DNA of 44,199 bases from Phenylobacterium sp. (GTDB lineage Bacteria; Pseudomonadota; Alphaproteobacteria; Caulobacterales; Caulobacteraceae): positions 1 to 44,199 of the forward strand of contig NZ_JAUYQL010000102.1 of assembly GCF_030697305.1 (NCBI RefSeq), read 5' to 3'. Every line of letters starts with the position of its first letter. Positions within the stretch are counted from its first letter, which is position 1. Positions 38,455-44,199 of the stretch are shown here, in pieces. The position numbers and the translations under genes are program-made. The notes under the pieces were generated by a model. The model had not been told where the DNA came from and made no database searches. It saw only the letters and a program-made list of their open reading frames with translations.

Positions 38455-39102
38455 ATGACCGACATCCTCATGCCCAAGGCGACCGCCGTCTGGCTGGTGG
38501 ACAACACCTCGCTGACGTTCGACCAGATCGCCGACTTCTGCGGCCTGCATCCGCTCGAAGTGCGCGGCATCGCCGACGGCGAAGTGGCGCGCGACATCCG
38601 CGGCGCCGACCCGATCGCCAATGGCCAGTTGAACCGCGAAGAGCTGGACGCCGCGCAGAACGATTCGAAGTACCGCATGAAGGCTCAGAAGAGCCGTCAC
38701 GCCGAGTTGTTGAAGCCGGTGAAGAAGGCGCCGCGCTACACGCCCGTGTCGCGCCGCCAGGATCGCCCGGACGCCATCGCCTGGTTCCTGCGCAACCACC
38801 CGGAAGTGCCCGACAGCCAGGTCGCGCGCATCCTCGGCACCACCAAGGCCACCATCGACCAGGTGCGGAATCGCAGTCACTGGAACTCGGGCGCGATCAA
38901 GCCGGTGGATCCTGTGACCCTGGGTCTGGCGACGCAGATGGAGCTGGATGCGGTGGTCCGCAAGGCGGCTGACAAGCGCGCCAAGGAAGACGCCAAGCGC
39001 GGCGTTACGGAACCGGAAGGCCCGACCCTGCGGCCGGCCTCCGAAACCGGCGTCTCCGAAGACGCGAACGTCTTCGAAGACGAGGATTCGACGGAGGCCT
39101 GA
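38455..39102 (+). CDS. DUF1013 protein (TrcR family), predicted DNA-binding
   Basis: 215 residues. The start MTDILMPKATAVWLVDNTSL and SLTFDQIADFCGLHPLEVRGIA form the first helical DNA-binding-like unit; a second lies near 118-140 (SQVARILGTTKATIDQVRNR). The C-terminal 50 residues are charged and probably disordered. Proteins of this family are confined to alphaproteobacteria, and Pfam now names it TrcR, a transcriptional cell-cycle regulator; this is recalled, not checked. It follows a terminator-like hairpin by 18 bases and has a weak ribosome-binding site. It converges on the small YdcH gene with a 25-base gap. Confidence 0.82.
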   Translation: MTDILMPKATAVWLVDNTSLTFDQIADFCGLHPLEVRGIADGEVARDIRGADPIANGQLNREELDAAQNDSKYRMKAQKSRHAELLKPVKKAPRYTPVSRRQDRPDAIAWFLRNHPEVPDSQVARILGTTKATIDQVRNRSHWNSGAIKPVDPVTLGLATQMELDAVVRKAADKRAKEDAKRGVTEPEGPTLRPASETGVSEDANVFEDEDSTEA

Positions 39103-39127
39103 TCGGCCTCGCGTGCGGTGATGCGCT

Positions 39128-39301
39128 CTAGTTCAGGCTGCTGCGAAGAGACTCCATCTCTTCCTTCAGCTTGAGCTTCTTGCGCTTCATTTCCGCGAGT
39201 CTGAGGTCGTCGGCGGCGGGTCGCCTAATCTCGTCCTGGATGGCTCGCTCGAGAGTTTCGTGTCGAGAGCCAAGTTCACGGATACGAGCCTCAACGGCCA
39301 T
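39128..39301 (-). CDS. YdcH-family (DUF465) small protein
   Basis: 57 residues: MAVEARIRELGSRHETLERA, then IQDEIRRPAADDLRLAEMKR and KKLKLKEEMESLRSSLN. This is a clear DUF465/YdcH protein, a short antiparallel helical hairpin with the conserved RP...D..L..K..K...KEE pattern. AGGAG lies 9 bases before the ATG at 39301. Function unknown; such genes are very common in alphaproteobacteria. It is divergent from ubiX, on whose far side a second YdcH module occurs at the end of the 40054-40788 gene. Confidence 0.88.
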   Translation of the reverse strand: MAVEARIRELGSRHETLERAIQDEIRRPAADDLRLAEMKRKKLKLKEEMESLRSSLN

Positions 39302-39431
39302 GATGCAGGTCTCCTTGAGTTACGGAACGTCGGGAAGTGAACACCCGCTGGGCATTGGTGTCAGATCACATATGGTTGCAGCCGGCGAAGCTACGACGGC
39401 GCCTTGAAATCGTGCGCAGGGGCGCCAGCGG

Positions 39432-40028
39432 ATGACACAGAACGAGCGCCCTAGACTGGTTTTGGGCATCTCCGGGGCCAGCGGCGCGGTCTATGGACTG
39501 CGTGTTCTCGACGCCTGCAGCGAGCTAGGTCTGGAATCTCACTTGATTGTGAGTCGGGCGGCCGCGATGACGCTGGCCCAGGAAACCCAGGTGACGCTTT
39601 CGCAGATCCAGGGCCTCGCCGACGTCGCCTATCGACCAGGCGATGTGGGCGCCGCCGTCGCCTCGGGATCGTTCAAGACGCTCGGCATGGTGGTCGCACC
39701 GTGTTCGGTGCGCACCATGAGCGAGATCGCCACCGGCGTGACCTCTTCGCTGCTGACGCGGGCGGCCGACGTGACCCTGAAGGAGCGCCGTCCGCTGGTG
39801 CTGATGATCCGCGAGACGCCTCTGCATGTGGGCCATCTGCGCACCATGACCCAGCTCGCCGAGATGGGCGCGGTGATCGCCCCGCCCATGCCGGCGTTCT
39901 ATACTCGCCCGCAATCGCTCGACGAGGTGATCGACCAATCCGTCGGGCGGGCGTTGGACCATTTCGGGCTCGACTGGAACCGCGTCAAACGCTGGGACGG
40001 TCACGGTCTGGCGGCAGGAGACCTGTGA
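39432..40028 (+). CDS. ubiX: UbiX flavin prenyltransferase
   Basis: 198 residues. The family motifs are LVLGISGASGAVYGLRVLDA (FMN binding), SGSFKTLGMVVAPCSVRTM, and TLKERRPLVLMIRETPLHVGH, with a C-terminal IDQSVGRALDHFGL. UbiX joins dimethylallyl phosphate to FMN to make the prenylated flavin used by UbiD decarboxylases, notably in ubiquinone synthesis. It is cytoplasmic and forms a dodecamer. It is first of a run of three same-strand genes with small gaps (25 and 4 bases). Confidence 0.95.
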   Translation: MTQNERPRLVLGISGASGAVYGLRVLDACSELGLESHLIVSRAAAMTLAQETQVTLSQIQGLADVAYRPGDVGAAVASGSFKTLGMVVAPCSVRTMSEIATGVTSSLLTRAADVTLKERRPLVLMIRETPLHVGHLRTMTQLAEMGAVIAPPMPAFYTRPQSLDEVIDQSVGRALDHFGLDWNRVKRWDGHGLAAGDL

Positions 40029-40053
40029 AGGGTGTTCCAGTGAGCGTGATGCG

Positions 40054-40788
40054 ATGAGCGGCCTGTGGGTCTGGGCGCAGGGCGCCTATGCGCGGCCGGG
40101 GGTGTCAGAACACTGCCTGCGTCTGCAGGATTCGCACGGCCAGAACGTGTCGCTGCTGTTGTGGGCGGCATGGGCGGGGCCCGTCGACGCGCCGGTCCTG
40201 ACGCACGCCGCCGAAGCCGTCCGGGCGTGGGAGCACACCGTGGTCGCGCCGCTGCGCACGGCGCGCCGGGCCGCCAGGGATCCTTCGCCGGGCATCGACG
40301 CAGGCGCTCAGCTGGCGGCGCGCGAGGCGATCGCCGCCGCCGAACTGCGCGCCGAGCAGGCCCTGCTTGAAAGCCTCGAACTGCTGACCGAGGCCGCCGG
40401 CGCCGAGGGACATACGCTGACGGCGCTGAAAGCCGCTTCGCTGGCCTGGGGCGCGGTGCCGCCTGAGCCGGAGCTGGCGCGCCTGGCCGCGGCGCTGGAC
40501 GGTGCGCTGCTGTCCATCGAGTCGTCACGCGCGCCGGTCGAACGCGCCCACCGCCGGCCCGAGCTCGTTGAAGACGACGCGGCGCTGGACGAAGTCGAGC
40601 GCGTGGCCCGCGCCCGCCTGGTGCTGCTGATGCAGGAACACGCCGATCTCGACGCGGCCGCCCAGTCGCTGTCGGCCATACCGCTTCCCGACCTGCTGGT
40701 GATCGGGCGGCTGAAGCGCAAGAAGCTCTCTCTCAAGGACGAGATCGCCCGCATCCAGGACCAGCTCACCCCCGACATCATCGCCTAG
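40054..40788 (+). CDS. TIGR02444-type protein fused to a YdcH module
   Basis: 244 residues. The first 170 match the TIGR02444/DUF2390 type, opening LWVWAQGAYARPGVSEHCLR and SHGQNVSLLLWAAW. The last 65 are a YdcH-like helical hairpin: LMQEHADLDAAAQSL, then PLPDLLVIGRLKRKKLSLKD and EIARIQDQLTPDIIA, where the PDIIA end is typical of a second alphaproteobacterial DUF465 branch. The two parts are normally separate small proteins; here one frame joins them through an acidic linker with no intervening stop. An internal translation start for the YdcH part cannot be excluded. Function unknown. Confidence 0.75.
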   Translation: MSGLWVWAQGAYARPGVSEHCLRLQDSHGQNVSLLLWAAWAGPVDAPVLTHAAEAVRAWEHTVVAPLRTARRAARDPSPGIDAGAQLAAREAIAAAELRAEQALLESLELLTEAAGAEGHTLTALKAASLAWGAVPPEPELARLAAALDGALLSIESSRAPVERAHRRPELVEDDAALDEVERVARARLVLLMQEHADLDAAAQSLSAIPLPDLLVIGRLKRKKLSLKDEIARIQDQLTPDIIA

Positions 40789-40792
40789 CGCG

Positions 40793-41260
40793 ATGATCGA
40801 CATCCGCGAGGACAACCTGTCGGGCGAGGCCGTCCGCGCTCTGATCGCGCTGCATCTGGCAGGCATGCAGGCCGATTCGACGCCGGGCGATTCGTTCGCC
40901 CTCGACCGATCCGGCCTCGAGTCGCCGGACATCACCGTCTGGAGCGCCTGGCGTGGTGGGGCGCTGATGGGGATAGCTGCGCTGAAGGCGTTGGCGGACG
41001 GCGGCGGCGAGATCAAATCCATGCGCACCGACCCGGCGCACCTGCGCCAGGGCGCGGCGGCCGCCCTCCTCGACCACATCATCGCCGAGGCGCGGCGGCG
41101 CGGCTATCGCCGCCTCAGCCTGGAGACCGGGCGTGGCGCCGCCTTCGAAGCGGCGCTCACGCTGTACGCCAAGCGAGGCTTCACGCCGGGCGAATCCTTC
41201 GCCGACTATCCCGACTACGGACCCGGCGACTTCAACCAGTTCCTGCACCTGGACCTTTAG
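40793..41260 (+). CDS. GNAT-family N-acetyltransferase
   Basis: 155 residues. The acetyl-CoA site is seen in IKSMRTDPAHLRQGAAAALLD (strand beta4 plus the QxxGxA-type loop, here RQGAAA), followed by RRRGYRRLSLETG and ALTLYAKRGFTPGESFADY, the C-terminal wedge. These enzymes acetylate small molecules or protein N termini; the acceptor is unknown. It starts 4 bases after the previous stop, so it is the third gene of the ubiX run. It ends 6 bases from the convergent AmpR-type gene. Confidence 0.87.
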   Translation: MIDIREDNLSGEAVRALIALHLAGMQADSTPGDSFALDRSGLESPDITVWSAWRGGALMGIAALKALADGGGEIKSMRTDPAHLRQGAAAALLDHIIAEARRRGYRRLSLETGRGAAFEAALTLYAKRGFTPGESFADYPDYGPGDFNQFLHLDL

Positions 41261-41266
41261 CTGGTC

Positions 41267-42145
41267 TTAGTCCGCCTCGGCGAAGGCCGGCTCGGCGCAC
41301 CAGTCGGCGAACGCCTGCATCGCCGCTGAGGGCGCACGCACCCGCAAGCGGGTCAGCCAGTAGCCGCCGGTGTCGACGCTGATGGCGAACGGCTGCACGA
41401 GCTGGCGCGCGTAGAGCTCGCGGCTGAACATCGCCACGGGCGCCAGCGCCACGCCCGCGCCCAGCAGCGCGGCCTGCACCATCAGGCTGAGGGAATCGAA
41501 CACCGGACCTGAGAGCGTCGGGGGCTCCACGCCCGCGGCCTTGAACCAGGACGGCCACTCCTCGCGGCGGTAGGAGCGCAGCAGCGGCACGCTGATCAGG
41601 TCACGCGGCGCCTGCAGGCGCGAGGCGATCGACGGCGCGCAGAGCGGCGTGAGCGGGGCCGTGAGAATCTCCTGCGCGACCAGCCCTGGCCAGACGCCGT
41701 CGCCGAACCGGATCGCCAGGTCGAGCCCTTCGGCGGCCAGATCGACCTTGTTGTTGTGGGTCTGCAGGCGCAGGTCGATCAGCGGGTGCGCCTCGCGGAA
41801 CGCCGGCAGCCTGGGCATCAGCCAGCGCACGGCGAAGGTGCCGACCACGCCGATGGTCAGGACTTCGCGCATGGCGCCACCCTCGAAACGCTGCAGGGCG
41901 CGGCCGATCCGTTCGAACGCGTCGCTCAACGTCGGCAGCAGCGCCTGGCCCTCATCGGTCAGCACCAGCCCGCGCGGCAGCCGGGTGAATAGCGACACGC
42001 CCAGGCGCGCCTCCAGCCCCTTCACCTGATGACTGACCGCCGCCTGGGTGACGAACAGCTCCCGCGCGGCCTCGGTGAAGCTGAGCAGCCGCGCCGAGGC
42101 CTCGAACGCCCGCAGTGCGTTGAGAGGCAATTGGGCGTGATCCAT
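41267..42145 (-). CDS. ampR: AmpR-type LysR regulator
   Basis: 292 residues. The helix-turn-helix spans about 20-43 (SFTEAARELFVTQAAVSHQV). The effector part keeps residues known to matter in Citrobacter AmpR: Gly102 and Thr103 (GVVGTFA), Asp135 (NNKVDLAAEGLD), and the tyrosine of YWLTRL (residue 262 here, 264 there), plus LLRSYRREEWPSW. AmpR binds UDP-MurNAc-pentapeptide or anhydro-muropeptides and switches wall-stress genes. With ATG 42145 the numbering matches AmpR up to 135, which supports this start over TTG 42151; AGGT lies 8 bases upstream. Instead of ampC, a DOMON-like gene and namZ are divergent from it. The related GcvA branch is the alternative. Confidence 0.82.
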   Translation of the reverse strand: MDHAQLPLNALRAFEASARLLSFTEAARELFVTQAAVSHQVKGLEARLGVSLFTRLPRGLVLTDEGQALLPTLSDAFERIGRALQRFEGGAMREVLTIGVVGTFAVRWLMPRLPAFREAHPLIDLRLQTHNNKVDLAAEGLDLAIRFGDGVWPGLVAQEILTAPLTPLCAPSIASRLQAPRDLISVPLLRSYRREEWPSWFKAAGVEPPTLSGPVFDSLSLMVQAALLGAGVALAPVAMFSRELYARQLVQPFAISVDTGGYWLTRLRVRAPSAAMQAFADWCAEPAFAEAD

Positions 42146-42165
42146 GTGCAATGACCTAGATTACC

Positions 42166-42180
42166 TCAGGCATAGCCTGA
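42166..42180. promoter_or_regulatory. 15-bp perfect palindrome between the AmpR-type and DOMON-like genes
   Basis: TCAGGC-ATA-GCCTGA is an exact inverted repeat, 20 bases upstream of the regulator start. A 10-bp palindrome TGATATATCA (42178-42187) overlaps its end. LysR-family regulators usually bind such 15-bp dyads in divergent gaps, so this is the best operator candidate. Confidence 0.6.
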
Positions 42181-42316
42181 TATATCATCGTTTGCGCGTG
42201 TTGCTTCCCTGGCTAATGCTCTGGCCATGCCTCCACATGCACGAGACCTTGTTGGCCTGAAAGCAGAGCGCGCGCCGCAACGTGGCGCCAGCCGCCGACG
42301 CGGCTACGATGGCCTG

Positions 42317-42862
42317 ATGAAAGTGGATCTGAAGCGTCATCCCGATTCGCCGTGCACGGCGGTCACGCAGATCGAAGCGCACACTGCGCGATCCGACGGG
42401 GGCGTGCTGACGCTCGAATACTGCGTGCGCGCGGAGCCTGCCGCGTTGCTGCTGCCACGCCCGACCGAGCCCCGGCGAACCGACGAACTCTGGCGGCATA
42501 CCTGCTTGGAGGCGTTCGTGCATTCGCCGACGGGTGAAGCCTACCACGAGTTCAACTTCGCGCCGTCGACGCAATGGGCGGCCTATCGGTTCGACGGCTA
42601 TCGCCAGGGCATGGCCCCGGCCGATATCGAGCCGCCGAGCGTTATCATGCTCCCCGCCGCCGACGGTTTCACGCTCAGTGTCGCTGTGGATCTTGGCGGT
42701 GTCCGCGACCTGCCGCCGACCGCTATCTGGCGGATCGGGCTGTCGGCGGTGATCGAAGAGGTCGGCGGGCGCATCTCCTACTGGGCGGCGACCCATCCTC
42801 CCGGGCGGCCCGACTTCCACCACGCCGACGGCTTCGCCCTCGACCTCACGCCAACGGAGTAG
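42317..42862 (+). CDS. DOMON-like (CBM9-fold) ligand-binding protein
   Basis: 181 residues with no signal peptide. The beta-rich sequence includes GVLTLEYCVRAEP, DELWRHTCLEAFVHSPTGEA and YHEFNFAPSTQWAAYRFDGY, typical of a DOMON-like, carbohydrate-binding-module-9 fold; it ends GGRISYWAATHPPGRPDFHH. Related bacterial domains are listed as MurB-associated DOMON-like, which hints at amino-sugar ligands, but that link is recalled, not tested. It precedes the DUF1343 gene by two bases and is surely co-expressed with it. The ATG at 42317 is chosen by the start of the conserved part; the ribosome-binding site is weak. Confidence 0.75.
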   Translation: MKVDLKRHPDSPCTAVTQIEAHTARSDGGVLTLEYCVRAEPAALLLPRPTEPRRTDELWRHTCLEAFVHSPTGEAYHEFNFAPSTQWAAYRFDGYRQGMAPADIEPPSVIMLPAADGFTLSVAVDLGGVRDLPPTAIWRIGLSAVIEEVGGRISYWAATHPPGRPDFHHADGFALDLTPTE

Positions 42863-42864
42863 TC

Positions 42865-44067
42865 ATGAAATTCGGCCTGGACCGGCTTCTCGCCGAACCC
42901 GAACTGCGCGCGCCGCTCGCAGGCCGCCGCGTCGCCTTGCTGGCCCATCCGGCCTCGGTGAGCCAGGGCTTGCAGCATTCGCTGGATGCGCTCGCCGCCT
43001 GCGGCGACCTGAAACTCTCCGCCGCCTTCGGGCCCCAGCACGGCCTGCGCGGCGACAAGCAGGACAACATGATGGAGTCGCCCGACTTCAACGATCCGGT
43101 GCACGGCGTGCCGGTGTTCAGCCTGTACGGCGAGGTCCGCAAGCCGACCGAAGCGATGATGCAGAGCTTCGACGTCCTGCTGGTCGACCTCCAGGATCTG
43201 GGTTGCCGCATCTACACCTTCCTCACTACGCTGCGTGACGTGCTCGAGGCCGCCGCGGCGTCCGGCAAGGCGGTGTGGGTGCTGGACCGTCCGAACCCCG
43301 CCGGCCGGCCAGTCGAGGGTCTGACGCTCCGCCCGGGCTGGGAGAGCTTCGTCGGAGCCGGCCCCATGCCGATGCGCCACGGCCTGACGCTCGGCGAACT
43401 CGGCCACTGGTTCATCAAGACCCTGAAGCTCGACGTCGAGTACCGGGTGATCGAGATGCAGGGCTGGAAACCCGACGAAGGCCCGGGCTTCGGTTGGCCG
43501 CTGGGCGAGCGCGCCTGGGTCAATCCCAGCCCCAACGCCCCGAACCTGTGGATGGCGCGCGCCTACGCCGGCACAGTGATGGTCGAGGGCGTGACGCTTT
43601 CGGAAGGCCGCGGCACGACCCGGCCGCTGGAGCTGTTCGGCGCCCCCGACATCGACGCGCGCGCGGTGATCGCCGAGATGCAGGCGTTGGCGCCCGAATG
43701 GCTGAAGGGCTGCATTCTGCGGGACTGCTGGTTCGAACCCACCTTCCACAAGCATATCGGCAAGCTGTGCAGCGGCGTGCAGATCCACACGGAAGGGCCC
43801 GCCTACGACCACCAGGCGTTCCGGCCTTGGCGGCTGCAGACGCTTGCGTTCAAAGCGATCCGCCGCCTGCACCCCGATTATCCGCTGTGGCGCGACTTCG
43901 CCTACGAGTACGAGGTCGGCAAGCTGGCCATCGACGTGATCAACGGCGGCCCCGCCTTGCGTGAATGGGTCGACGACCCGGCCGCCACACCCGGCGACCT
44001 GGACGCCCTGACCCGCCCGGACGAACAGGCCTGGGTCGAAGAGCGACGCGATTACCTGCTGTACTGA
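42865..44067 (+). CDS. namZ: DUF1343 protein, NamZ-type exo-beta-N-acetylmuramidase (GH171)
   Basis: 400 residues. The N-terminal Rossmann-like domain shows RRVALLAHPASVSQGLQHSL, FGPQHGLRGDKQDNMMESPD and LLVDLQDLGCRIYTFLTTLR. The second part has VWVLDRPNPAGRPVEGLTL and MVEGVTLSEGRGTTRPLELF, then GKLCSGVQIH. The family, formerly DUF1343, includes NamZ of Bacillus subtilis, which removes terminal MurNAc from wall fragments. Here no signal peptide is seen, so it would act in the cytoplasm on recycled fragments or be exported by other means. GGAG lies 5 bases upstream. Function is by family. Confidence 0.87.
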   Translation: MKFGLDRLLAEPELRAPLAGRRVALLAHPASVSQGLQHSLDALAACGDLKLSAAFGPQHGLRGDKQDNMMESPDFNDPVHGVPVFSLYGEVRKPTEAMMQSFDVLLVDLQDLGCRIYTFLTTLRDVLEAAAASGKAVWVLDRPNPAGRPVEGLTLRPGWESFVGAGPMPMRHGLTLGELGHWFIKTLKLDVEYRVIEMQGWKPDEGPGFGWPLGERAWVNPSPNAPNLWMARAYAGTVMVEGVTLSEGRGTTRPLELFGAPDIDARAVIAEMQALAPEWLKGCILRDCWFEPTFHKHIGKLCSGVQIHTEGPAYDHQAFRPWRLQTLAFKAIRRLHPDYPLWRDFAYEYEVGKLAIDVINGGPALREWVDDPAATPGDLDALTRPDEQAWVEERRDYLLY

Positions 44068-44074
44068 ATGCGCC

Positions 44075-44199
44075 TCAACGCCATCCGAACCAGAACAGCC
44101 TTGCCGCCAGCAAGGCGAACGCCAACGCGATCAACGGCCCGAAGAACACCAGCGTGTGACGGGTCAGTCGCTCGGGCAGGAGGGTGTCGGAAACGCCGG
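44075..44199 (-). CDS. C-terminal end of a membrane protein (cut by window edge)
   Basis: The last 40 codons read GVSDTLLPERLTRHTLVFFG and PLIALAFALLAARLFWFGWR, then stop. One hydrophobic helix runs to within three residues of the end. The gene converges on namZ with a 7-base gap. With so little sequence the family cannot be named; a muropeptide permease such as AmpG would fit the neighbours but nothing in this fragment proves it. Confidence 0.6.
   Translation of the reverse strand, partial: GVSDTLLPERLTRHTLVFFGPLIALAFALLAARLFWFGWR

Noticed and set aside
39324..39348. GGAAC at 39324 as another SigT-type promoter
   Set aside because: No (C/G)GTT box occurs at 15 to 18 bases downstream.

Overview
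The window is G+C-rich DNA (roughly two thirds G+C) with alphaproteobacterial gene content, most likely from the family Caulobacteraceae (Caulobacter, Phenylobacterium or a close relative). The markers are RcdA (DUF1465) next to DUF1192, a Usg protein, DUF4170, DUF1013, GcrA/CtrA-world small genes of the YdcH type, a ScfR-type regulator beside the glyoxylate genes, and several GGAAC-N16-(C/G)GTT promoters of the kind used by the general-stress sigma factor SigT/EcfG. Genes are tightly packed. Most convergent pairs are separated by 2 to 25 bases or overlap, and no gene-free stretch reaches 300 bases.

Layout: 1-621 start of groEL and whole groES under a CIRCE element. 733-3566 VOC protein, TetR regulator with its own operator-like palindrome, ABC exporter. 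3683-6004 rpmE, rcdA with DUF1192, quinone oxidoreductase. 6021-10851 glyoxylate-shunt block (ScfR-type regulator, aceA, DUF4170, aceB). 10861-14830 a broken SDR gene, then a two-gene beta-oxidation operon. 15089-20256 usg, a solitary peptide-binding lipoprotein, an SDR with a stress promoter, a prolyl oligopeptidase. 20229-23813 a GT-C-like membrane protein divergent from a UGM-like flavoprotein. 23881-27517 a complete ydbH-ynbE-ydbL operon for inter-membrane lipid transport. 27542-27951 a short stress island: a SigT-type promoter driving a candidate small RNA (GsrN-like), and a second SigT-type promoter in front of a 63-residue protein. 27958-29600 small membrane protein and copCD. 29602-32446 rfbBDA for dTDP-sugars. 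32650-37038 MATE transporter, serine hydrolase, hybrid histidine kinase. 37124-41260 ribB with a degenerate GTP-cyclohydrolase II domain, DUF1013, two YdcH-type proteins around ubiX, an acetyltransferase. 41267-44199 an AmpR-type regulator divergent from a DOMON-like gene and a DUF1343/NamZ exo-muramidase, with a 15-bp palindrome between them, and the end of a membrane protein.

Two places stand out. One is the candidate SigT-dependent small RNA at 27573-27656, with a C7 run in the loop of its 5' hairpin and a strong terminator; SigT-type sites also precede the neighbouring small gene and the SDR at 17065-18066. The other is the AmpR-type regulator, which keeps the key AmpR effector residues but sits beside a peptidoglycan amino-sugar recycling enzyme instead of a beta-lactamase. 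This suggests a wall-recycling regulon sensing muropeptides. All calls rest on reading the sequence and recalled family knowledge; no database search was run.
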